NCBI GenBank assembly: GCA_050084515.1
Contig: CM114271.1
Span: forward strand, 186,001 to 250,000
Origin: Blasia pusilla
Lineage: Eukaryota > Marchantiophyta > Marchantiopsida > Blasiales
Direction: 5' to 3'
DNA length: 64,000 nt
Positions 34,224 to 44,504 of this stretch are shown piece by piece; position 1 is the stretch's first letter, and every line of letters begins with the position of its first letter. The translations under genes were made by a program, and so were the position numbers. Under the pieces are notes generated by a model. That model did no database searches and was not told the origin of the DNA. It saw nothing but the letters and a program-made list of their open reading frames with translations.

Positions 34224-35424
34224 ATGACAAGTAAAAAAACTCAAGCAAGCAAGGCTGGGAGCTTCACTCCCAAGTCCGGGACTCCTGCGTCACCATCTCC
34301 AGGGCCTCGTTCGGCCAATGAGATAAGGCATCAAGAGATCAAGGAGCGTGAAAGGGAAGCGGATATGCACAGGCAGGAGCTTCTTGCAAAATGTATTGAG
34401 GAGGCGCTCGAAAAACAGAACGCAGAGGCTGAGGCATCGCAGGCCTTGAAGAAAAGGATTGCCGAGGAAAAGCGTGAAAAGAAGCTTATGGACTCGTCGG
34501 TGAGGAGAGGAGAATTGGAAAAAGCTCAAAGGGAAAAAGCGATTGCGATTGAAGAAAGCCCGCCCATCCAACCGAAAGTGTTGAGATGCAAGAAATGTCC
34601 CTGATGAAGTCCGGGGACACAATCAATATAGCGGAAATGGCCGAAGTTCAAGTGACGGACGATGAGGCCATGAGGGCCACCAGCGTGGAGATGGTGGATA
34701 TCGCTGAAGAGTCAGGAGAGCGGTCTTCCTCGTCTCTTAGCCCGGCGGAAGAAATCGACCTCTATCGGACCGATGAGTTTCCAGTGGACTTGCGAGCTGC
34801 TGTCCCAGAGCAGTTGTCAGGCCAAGACACCAACCCAATCTTCGAGCGAGTAAGATACAATCTTTGTTCTTTGAGTTATGTGAAGGCCCATCTTGCAATT
34901 CATTGGCAATTGAGTGTAGTTTATTGACCTTGTCCCCGTTGTGATAGGTGGTAAAGCAATTGGCACTGATGGAGGGCCAGAACGCCCCGAGAATTCCACT
35001 TTTCCGATTCCGCACAATGGAGTACGTCTGCGAAATTCAATCTGACAAGAATATTGCAAAGTTGAAACAATCGGCAGCGACAATATCCTACGTCGACAAC
35101 TTCCCTCCGTTCTATGTTCAGCCTTACGATGAACATGGAACCCAAGCGCTGGTTACGGAGGAGGACTTGGAGGCGCTCGACACATTCGGGAGGATGAGAG
35201 AACAGGAATTCAGAAGGGCGATTGAGGGGACGGAATTCAGGTGGATGCAGAACCTGTATTTCTTCATATGGGATGAAAACCACAAGTTCATGGCGTGGAC
35301 CCACTTTGCAGAGGAGCGCCCAAACTCATTGGAGGCGCATTTTTGCGTAAAGGCAGTCGTGCTACATCCATACCCTCATCACATGGCGACGGTGGAGATG
35401 GCCATGCATGCCATGAACACTTAA
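34224..35424 (+). pseudogene. coiled-coil protein of the composite element
   Basis: ATG at 34224 follows GGGAACA. The N-terminus is basic and Ser/Pro-rich (MTSKKTQASKAGSF), then a long charged coiled coil from about residue 35 to 110 (EIRHQEIKEREREADMHRQE..). A frameshift near 34550-34565 is needed to continue into ESVEMQEMSLMKSGD and an acidic segment. 34849/34850 is a donor (GTAAGA), 34947/34948 an acceptor (GATAG), joining FER to VVKQLALMEGQ in phase. The last part (QNLYFFIWDENHKFMAWTHF..) ends at TAA 35422-35424, just before array B. The family is not recognised. It could be the N-terminal portion of the methylase-like protein encoded downstream. Confidence 0.5.
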
Positions 35425-35437
35425 GTTTCCTCTTGCT

Positions 35438-35990
35438 GCAAACCATCGGACTCGAACAAGTTGTTTGACTGCCGCTATTTTTTGGATGTTTTTGGTCGAA
35501 AGCAACTCGTCGGAGTTTGACGAGTTGCTCGATTGGCCGTTGTTTTAGGAAGGTTTTGGCCGAAAGAAACTCGTCAGAGTCCGACGAGTTGCTCGACTGG
35601 CCACTGTTTTAGGATGTTTTTGGCCGAAAGCAACTCGTCGGACTCTGACGAGATGCTTGACTGGCCGCTGTTTTAGGATTTTTTTGGCCGAAAGCAACTC
35701 GTGGGAGTCCGACGAGTTGTTCGACTGGATGCTGTTTTAGGATGTTTTTTTCCGAATGCAACTCGTCGGAGTCTGACGAGTTGCTCGACTGGCTGATGTT
35801 TTAGGATGTTTCTGGCCGAAAGCAACTTGTCGGAGTCCGACGAGTTGCTTGACCAGCCGCTGTATTAGGATGTTTTTGGCCGAAAGCAACTCGTCGGAGT
35901 CCGACGAGTTGCTCGACTAGCCGCTGTTTTAAGGGCGTTTTTGGCCGATAGCAACTCGTCGGAGTCCGAAAAGTTGCATTCGCAGGCACG
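35438..35990. repeat. tandem array B, 64-bp units with palindrome
   Basis: Nine units start at 35438, 35502, 35566, 35630, 35694, 35758, 35822, 35886 and 35951: seven steps of exactly 64 and a last one of 65. Each has the palindrome in the form CAACTCGTCGGAG / TCCGACGAGTTG and a spacer like CTCGACTGGCCGCTGTTTT. Both arms differ from array A by matching changes. It begins 14 bases after the stop of the coiled-coil gene. Confidence 0.9.
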
Positions 35991-36049
35991 GGAAGGTGAT
36001 CGGAGTAGGGGAGCTTGATTTTTGGCGTCAAATTGCAGCTTTAATTGAA

Positions 36050-36275
36050 ATTGCGCAACCTGTCGGACTCCGACACGTTGATATGTTCACTTTTTTCGTG
36101 GAGACCACTCTCAAAATACAAATTATCTGACAACCCGTCGGAGTCCGACAGGTTGAAACCAGGCAATCACAAATCTGAATGCAATCCGCCGAACTCCGAT
36201 GGGTTGCAAAATTTAGCTTGTAGCTACCATTCCGACCATGAGCTGTGACGACCTGTCAAAGTCCGACGGGTCGCA
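36050..36275. repeat. palindromic repeat cluster
   Basis: Copies near 36054, 36132, 36181 and 36247, e.g. CAACCCGTCGGAG then TCCGACAGGTTG. They separate array B from the next exon-like segment. Confidence 0.65.
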
Positions 36276-36324
36276 AGAACCCATGTAGCTTGCAAAATTT
36301 CTTATATTGAGTTTGGATGTGCAG

Positions 36325-36640
36325 GATTGCATCCGAGGGGAATGTCACCCACCATTGGATCCAAGATTGCGTGAAGAAAGTGCCAACGACGCACCCGACA
36401 TAGTACAAGGGGTTCTTGGGCGACGCCCTTGTAAATGAGATGCTGGCAAAGGGGGCTCAAATAAAAAAAAAGACTTGGGCAAATAATTTTATTTCCCAAG
36501 ATGCAGCCATGACAATCCTTTGCTAGTCGAAGATACAGGCCACCAAGAAGAGCGCTTGATTGGAGCTGGAGCGGTGTCGTGTCGAGAATCTTTCTTCGAG
36601 CAAGGGCGGGCCTTCTAGCTGCGGTAGATGCGGTCGATGC
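36325..36640 (+). pseudogene. exon remnant with BRCT-like helix
   Basis: After an acceptor-like GGATGTGCAG one frame runs to the insertion border at about 36640, with in-frame stops at 36401 (TAG), 36524 (TAG) and 36557 (TGA). It reads GNVTHHWIQDCVKKVP, then YKGFLGDALVNEMLAKGAQI, and ends CGRCGRCK. The W-I-x-D-C segment followed by Y resembles the last helix of BRCT domains; with only one motif this is tentative. The unrelated repeat at 36640-37780 cuts the gene here. Confidence 0.4.
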
Positions 36641-37780
36641 AAGGTGAACTCTCTAATAAGTTCTCCTTTTCCAATACAAAATTATGATGTACACTCTCCA
36701 TTCTCTCACGATAGGTATCACAAATGGAAGTGCCGAGGCGATCACTTCTTTGTAACATCGGACCCCGAAATTCCTAACTATAAAATCCCTATAAACTATT
36801 TTACGTTTGTACACGAGGAAGATAGCACAACTAGTGTTAAAACCTACTTGACCAGGCCTATTGACATCCATGGATCGCTATATAAGGACATACAAAGTAC
36901 AATCCCATGTCCTTCCATATGTGACGATAGGAAGAATCACCGGAGTTGGAGATTGCATGACCTGGTTCATGAACGCCTCCCCAAAGTAATAAACTAAATA
37001 GCAAGTGAACCAGTGCCTATCTACAAAGAGTACCTTGACATGGTAAGGATTGAGGAAAGGAAAGTCGGGCACAGCTCGTGCTCCACCCCTATCCATGCTT
37101 GACACACATTCTCTACTCTCCTCAAGAATGGGTTTTGGCGGAGTTATTCTCCCAAGAGGGGTAATCCACTCTCATTGGGGAAGTAACAAGCCAAAACTTC
37201 CGCTATTTTAGTATGACTAAACTCCTCTACGGTGACAAACCTCTCATCCCCACACACACACACCACATTCCAGAAATCTCTCAAAGAATAGACCATAGTC
37301 AAGTTACTCTCCCAAGAGGGGTGATCCACTCTCATTGGAAGAGCAAGCAATCCCAAAGCCATACACTCAAGAGAGACACGAGAGACTCAAGATGTGGAAT
37401 AGAAGGTGATGAACCCTTGAAGGTCCCTCCTCTTTATATACTCACAAGGATCCACAAGAGTATTTTAAATAGAACTTATCTTATCTTGTGCCACATGGCT
37501 TCCTCTCAAGGCTTAGCCAATCACATTTTGACACAAGTAGATTTCCTCTTATCTCTTCCAAAATATCCTCTTTTACCCACTTGATATTTTCCAAATTACC
37601 CCAACTAACCTAGCCACCAACCAAGACTACTTTTCCTTTTCATTAAAACAACTACTTTACTTTTATAAAATCATCTTTTATTTATTACCTCCTTTTCCTA
37701 AAGTTGGGCCCGCATAAAAGAGGCACCACAAAAAGGTTTAAACATAAGAATCTCCTTTTTCTAAGCCAATTTACTTAATA
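36640..37780. repeat. copy 2 of the unclassified element, inserted
   Basis: Homologous to 1640-2120 plus about 3360-3700, and shorter because the middle is absent. It interrupts the plus-strand gene between the BRCT-like exon remnant and the 37784 frame. No palindromes of the surrounding family lie within it, which fits a later insertion. CTCCCAAGAGGGGTAATCCACTC and a near copy recur at about 37145 and 37310, a local duplication inside the insert. Confidence 0.6.
36653..37105 (-). pseudogene. conserved unknown reading frame, copy 2
   Basis: One minus-strand frame of about 150 codons with a single TAG at 36878-36880. It runs from PDFPFLNPYHVKVLFVDRHW through YFGEAFMNQVMQSPT and TWDCTLYV, then on to MDVNRPGQVGFNTSCAIFLV. 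The first half matches 1859-2092. The longer run here suggests that the ancestral protein extended beyond the part still open in copy 1. Confidence 0.45.
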
Positions 37781-37783
37781 CTA

Positions 37784-38888
37784 ATGAAACTCTATCTAAC
37801 ACTTAATGACGAAGGAGTTTACACACTGGTTGATTTTACTATACGACAGCGGAGGGAGAAAGTGTCTGTGTCTGAGCATGCTAAGTTCATCCAAGCTGTA
37901 GTATCTACAACTATGAAGTACACTGCAAGCAAGATCCAGCGCTACATCGCCATTCTCAACCTTGAACTTGGCCCTGATTTCTACAAGGAGTTGAAGGCGA
38001 TAATCAAGCGCCAGCGGAAGAGGGATGAAGATCCGCAGGGTTGGATTGGGAAGAAAGTGTCTCTCGATCGCGTCCATCGATTTGCCTTGTCTGGAATTTT
38101 GGAATTTAGGAGAATCCCACTAATGAAAATCATTCTCGAGGGCACAGAGGCCCAAAAGAGGGCGGCACACCATCCTCCGGGTGTCTCTCATCGAGTGATC
38201 TCCCATTGGCTCCGTGAATGGTCATTCTGGGACACGTTGCGGCTTCTCGGAAAGTCCATGCTCGTGGGTCTCCAAGCGGAGTTGAAAAGAATAGAGCCAG
38301 TTCCGGAGGAAGCAAACCTAGAGAGTGCTGAAGATTTTGAACTTTGGCTGGATGACATGCGGGACAAGCCCATAAAAAACCCAGGCTTTAGGACGATCTT
38401 CAAGGATCGCATCCTCCCTCAGGCAGACCTTGATGAAGAAATAGAGGCGAAGAAAAGGGATTTTGCAAAGAAAAAGCGAGATCTTCAGGAGCAGGCAGCC
38501 GATGCATCTCGACTAAGAGCTTCCCCACGCATGGTGTTCAGGTACCTCGTCCATTGTAAGAATGCAGGTACATGGCAAAAAATACCGGCATCTTGCAAAT
38601 TGTGGGCTTCTCCGCCTGATGGAGAGAAATTTTTCATGTACAACATGGAGATGGCTCAAAGCATGTCCGATTGGGAGGTGCTCGATCTGGCTGGACTGCA
38701 ACGACCCTGAGGACATAACCGAGAAAAATCTATGCCTGCTCTATGATGCAGTGGCCGCAAGTAGGGACGACATCCCCAATTTGGTGCAGCCTGAAGACTT
38801 TTTCGAAGGAGATGCGCAGGAGCAAGCCCTCGAGACAGCGGAGTTGGTGTCAGTTCCCAAGCATCGACACCCGCCATCGACAAATTGA
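37784..38888 (+). pseudogene. unknown alpha-helical protein of the composite element
   Basis: A 308-codon frame (MKLYLTLNDEGVYTLVDFTI..) with a lysine/arginine-rich region (KAIIKRQRKRDEDPQGW) and a coiled coil near residues 210-245 (DEEIEAKKRDFAKKKRDLQE). It ends at TGA 38708-38710, but the neighbouring frame continues smoothly (DCNDPEDITEKNLCLLYDAV.. to 38888), so a frameshift near 38690 probably split one gene. The first codons may belong to the preceding insertion border rather than the true exon start. No family is recognised; it precedes the methylase-like exons on the same strand. Confidence 0.5.
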
Positions 38889-38986
38889 CAACGCTGGGAT
38901 GGAAGCTTCAACGAAATGGGCACGCTCCCTAGACGGTCCATGGGGAGGTCGAGGAGGTGGCGGTGGATCTCCTCGTCGCTGATTAG

Positions 38987-39232
38987 CCCTCGGGATTGCG
39001 CTTGTGGGACGAGAATCCGCCCGACGGTGTCCCAAACTGGAATGTCCCTCTTTCTTATGACCAGATCGCGCTCCTATTTTCCTTTGCAGACGCTTATCTC
39101 AGTGACATGGGCTGTTTCTTGGTTTTGATTGGAGGGAGCGAGGACGAGCTCTTCAACCTACAGTGCGTCAAGAGGTCACTAAAGTGGAGGACGGCGCAAT
39201 CGTGGGTCATCAAGAACGAGTACCCACTCTGA
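38987..39232 (+). pseudogene. methyltransferase-like exon, motif IV side
   Basis: Opens after GCTGATTAG and reads PSGLRLWDENPPDGVPNW, then YDQIALLFSFADAYLSDMGC, then FLVLIGGSEDEL. In beta-class N4/N6 DNA methyltransferases the (D/N/S)PP(Y/F/W) motif comes first, followed by a helix and the strand ending 'L..G.l.v'. Here the tetrad would be NPPD, lacking the aromatic residue, so activity is doubtful. The exon ends at TGA 39230-39232 or splices before it. A palindrome-rich intron follows. Confidence 0.45.
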
Positions 39233-39239
39233 TCCGCGA

Positions 39240-39625
39240 CAAGTCAAATCCGAGTAAGGGCTCTAAATCCATATCCAAATTGTCTTGCTCTGACGGGTTG
39301 CATCTCTACATGCAACCCGTCGAATTTTCTGAGCTGGAGACTTTGGTGGTGCAATCCGTCTGAAAGCGACGGGTTGCAAATTTACCGCAAGTCTCCATTG
39401 GGTGAATGCAATCCGTCGGAACCCGACGGGTTCCAAGTGCTTATGCTTTTTCCTTGTGTTTATGGAATGATACAACCCGTCTGAAAGCGACGGATTGCTG
39501 TTAGCCAACCATGGGCTGCTCTAAGCCAACAACCTCTTGCCTTCCGACGGGTTGCTCACGGCAAAAAAAATCACTAACACTTGTAAAACAACCCGTCGGA
39601 CTCCGACAGGTTGTTCCAATGTTAA
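39240..39625. repeat. palindromic repeats in the methylase-like intron
   Basis: Copies and half copies near 39285, 39313, 39350, 39408, 39473, 39545 and 39590. At 39350 and 39473 the form is CAATCCGTCTGAAAGCGACGG or ACAACCCGTCTGAAAGCGA, a sub-type with a different centre. They lie between the two methylase-like exons. Confidence 0.65.
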
Positions 39626-39777
39626 GACTATAACTAAGTTCTCTGGGGTTAATCGAAGTTCTTTGGGAACGAGTTGCACGTTGTGTCACCATTCTAATAG
39701 TATGCCTTTCTTGTTGTTGCATATTGAAATTAGCTCTTTCCTGTCCCTGACATTTTTTCCAACCTGCTTCTTTACAG

Positions 39778-40290
39778 ATGGACCACTTCTTTGTCTACTG
39801 TTTTGTAAGGCCCGAGCTGAACTTCCAAGTGTTTCAGATCCTCGATCTAGTGGATCCATGCTCCAATGGGTACAACTTAGATAGTTTATACAATTCCCCC
39901 CCGGGAATTTACATGCAAGACGGTACCCTCTTACTTGGAGGAAGGGAAAAGTCACCAGCCCTGATGCAAACGCTCATCGAGCTCTGCTCAAGGCCGGGTG
40001 ACTTGGTGTTCGACTTAGTGGGCCTTTCAGGGGCGAATATCAGAGGCGCTTGGCAGAGTGGCAGGAACATTCTTTGCCTTGAGGGAAGGCAGGAAATATT
40101 TGACCTTTGCAAAGAGGCAAAGGCAGATTACGACACGCTAGTTGGGGCGTACAACTCTCCTCTGAAACCGAGAGCTCCGGTTCCAGACTCACCATTGGTA
40201 ATGACACCATCGTCACTTCCCACGATTCCAAAAATCGAGAGGGCAAGACCGACAGTAATTCTGGAAGAGCTCTCGGACGATGACATGTGA
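39778..40290 (+). CDS. methyltransferase-like exon, motif I side
   Basis: Starts at the ATG immediately after TTCTTTACAG. It reads SPPGIYMQDGTLLLGG, then EKSPALMQTLIELCSRPGD, LVFDLVGLSGANIRGAW and GRNILCLEGRQEIFDLC. This order matches the C-terminal part of the N6_N4_Mtase family (KP..L...L+...S.PGD.V.D.F.GSGT...A....GR...G.E), where the region binds S-adenosylmethionine. The FxGxGT loop is changed to VGLSGAN, so binding may be lost. A Ser/Pro-rich tail ends EELSDDDM. It is probably spliced to 38987-39232. I am fairly sure of the fold, unsure of activity. Confidence 0.55.
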   Translation: MDHFFVYCFVRPELNFQVFQILDLVDPCSNGYNLDSLYNSPPGIYMQDGTLLLGGREKSPALMQTLIELCSRPGDLVFDLVGLSGANIRGAWQSGRNILCLEGRQEIFDLCKEAKADYDTLVGAYNSPLKPRAPVPDSPLVMTPSSLPTIPKIERARPTVILEELSDDDM

Positions 40291-40339
40291 GTTCAAAGAA
40301 CTCAAGGACCCAGCTTGACTGCAGCGTTTTGGAGTGGGG

Positions 40340-41450
40340 ATTCATTTGATGACGAGGCAGAAGAATTCATAGACTATATCAAATGTACACTTCCGAGCTC
40401 CCTTTGGATGTAATAAAGCACAAGCGTTTTTTGAACGATGATGGTGTTTGTAAAAGTTTGTTGAATATTTTTTTTGGTCTTGTCGATTGTGATCGTCTAT
40501 GTACTCCGACAGTTTATTTTGCAACCCGTCAGATTCCCACGGGTTGCAACTTTCCACTTTTTGACCACTACACCTTTTTAACCACTTCCAGGCAACGTGT
40601 CGGATTCCGACAGGTTGGCTGCATGAGTGACCAGACTCTTTCCCTGTTAGTCCAACTTTAGAGGCATTGTGGCAGGCTTCTTCACTTTGCCTCCTTCCCC
40701 TAGTATCGTCAAACAAGTCGTAGGCTTCTTCTCTTCTCTAAGACGTGTTGGATTCCTACTATCTGTCGGATTGCCATGATGGTGTTTCCAAGGACGGAGC
40801 ACATATTGATATTGGATGGGTGTCACCTTGCAGAACGTACAAGATATACTGTCGAGGAAGGCGATGGGACTCAAATCAGGTTACATGGGACCGTTATGGT
40901 GTACCTAGGGGGGGGGGGGCAAGGATCTCGAATTCGCCAACATTTTCAATCCCCGTCTACAATCGGCCAGAGGAGCCACTTGTATCCCAGGACATTATTT
41001 TTGTACAGGAACCTAGGAGTTTTAGGAGTAAATTTGTAGATGACGAGGCTGAAGAAATCATAGAGTAGATCAAATGTACATTTCCGAGCTTTCTTCGGAT
41101 GTAATAAAGGACAAGATTTTTTCAAACGATAATGGTGTTTGTAAAAGTCTGTTGAATACTTTTTTTGGACTTGTCGATTGTGTTCCTCTACCTACTCAGA
41201 ATGTTTATTTTGCAACCTGTCTAATTCCGACGGGTTGCAACTTTTTAACCATTTCCAAGCAAGCTGTCGGATTCTGACAGCTTGGCTGCTTGAGTGATCG
41301 GACTCTTTCCCTGTGAGACCAACTTCTGAGGCATTGTGGCAGGCTTCTTCACTTTTGGCTCGTTCCCCTAGATTCGTCAAACCAGTTGTAGGCTTCTTTT
41401 CTTGTCTAAGACGTGCAGGATTCCTACTACCTGTCGAATTGCCATTTCGG
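40340..41450. repeat. 691-bp-period duplication of the gene's 3' end
   Basis: 40340-40780 recurs at about 41031-41450. GACGAGGC(A/T)GAAGAA is at 40351 and 41042, followed in both by ATCAAATGTACA, the same 3' flank and two palindromes each (40521, 40590; 41212, 41261). The unit encodes the acidic DDEAEEFID / DDEAEEIIE tail. A G10 run lies between them at about 40910-40919. Confidence 0.75.
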
Positions 41451-41579
41451 ATTCCCAACCTCTTGGATTTTCGTGGGTGCAGGGTGGAATGGAATCACTT
41501 CTGTGGAATGTGAACCACTACCTACTCTCTTCTAAAGATTTCATGAATTTGAAAGCAAACAAAAATTTCAAATAGGTCA

Positions 41580-41760
41580 ACAAGTTTTGAAGAGAGGAGG
41601 TGGATTTGGCCCTTTTTTTGAAAGAGAGACTCTCCTCTCTTCCTCTCTCTTTCCACAATACCAGCCCCCGAGTGAGAGGAAGAGAGTAGAAGAGGGAGAG
41701 ACACACAGTTATAAAAAAGGGGAGAAATGCAGAGATGAAGAAATAAGATTGCTGAAAGCA
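41580..41760. repeat. purine/pyrimidine-rich low-complexity tract
   Basis: GAGAGGAGG, CTCCTCTCTTCC and GAGAGGAAGAGAG runs. It resembles the tract at 28330-28500 on the opposite side of the composite element. All frames here are by-products. Confidence 0.65.
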
Positions 41761-43985
<2,225 letters not shown>

Positions 43986-44432
43986 TGTTGGATTCTCAAC
44001 ATCCACTCCTCTGAGCTCCATTGATCTGATCGGCCCCCTTGTATGAGGAGAAGCCTAGATCGATGGTTCCGACTTAGACGTCGAAGGAGTCATAGTAATA
44101 TGACGTAGGTGGTTTACGGAGTAGCGTTACTAGGTTTATCTAACCCTATATTGCATCAGGGTGCGGGGCACCCTGATGCAATATAGGATTAGATAAACCT
44201 ATTTTTCTTCGTTTCTATTAATAGAAAAGAAGAAAAATAGGTTAAAACCCTAGTTTTCCCGAGTAGTCAAATAGTCGGGAGCCGCAGCGGTAGCGCATTC
44301 TCGTATGTCGAGTTATCTCCCAGTTCAGGTTCCATCGAAGCTCTTCTATGAGCGCACGGACGGACTAGGCCACTTTGTATCTCTAAGTTTTGTAAAGATT
44401 TAAGTGATTTCGTCACTTTATGTTTTCTCACA
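43986..44432 (+). repeat. Copia 5' LTR (447 bp)
   Basis: Starts TGTTGGATTCTCAACATCC and ends TTTTCTCACA, directly before the primer-binding site. It matches the solo LTR at 27203-27606. It contains two adjacent palindromes: about 44128-44202 built on TTGCATCAGGGTGC, and about 44199-44242 built on TTTTTCTTCGTTTCTATT. Only the first is present in the solo LTR. Confidence 0.85.
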
Positions 44433-44446
44433 TGATATCAGAGCAG
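44433..44446 (+). other. primer-binding site (initiator tRNA-Met)
   Basis: TGATATCAGAGCAG follows the LTR without a gap. Plant Copia elements typically use TGGTATCAGAGC, complementary to initiator tRNA-Met; one base differs here. Confidence 0.8.
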
Positions 44447-44504
44447 TAGGTTTTCTAGTATTTTGTATCTGGCGATCTAGTGTGTTTGCACAAAATCTTG
44501 AGAG

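Larger units (their letters stand above)
28617..41450. mobile_element. composite Mutator-like element with palindrome repeats
   Basis: I group this block because the palindrome family built on CAACCCGTCGGA / TCCGACGGGTTG occurs throughout its non-coding parts (first copy 28617, last about 41290) and, as far as I can see, nowhere else in the window. It holds a minus-strand MULE transposase pseudogene (32896-28822) and plus-strand genes (34224-40290) transcribed divergently from a shared region at 32900-34220. An unrelated insertion (36640-37780) inside it has no palindromes. Long terminal inverted repeats and the 9-bp target duplications of Mutator elements were not found, so the borders are approximate and one-element origin is inference. 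Confidence 0.45.

Noticed and set aside
33406-35990. CRISPR-like appearance of arrays A and B (palindromic repeat with regular spacing)
   Set aside because: Spacers within each array are near-identical copies, not unique sequences, and the surroundings are plant transposon and gene sequence. This is tandem amplification.
28570-41560. Terminal inverted repeats for the composite Mutator-like element
   Set aside because: A short resemblance between about 28680 and 41485 (TGGAATCA..TGTGGAA) is in direct rather than inverted orientation and too short to call.
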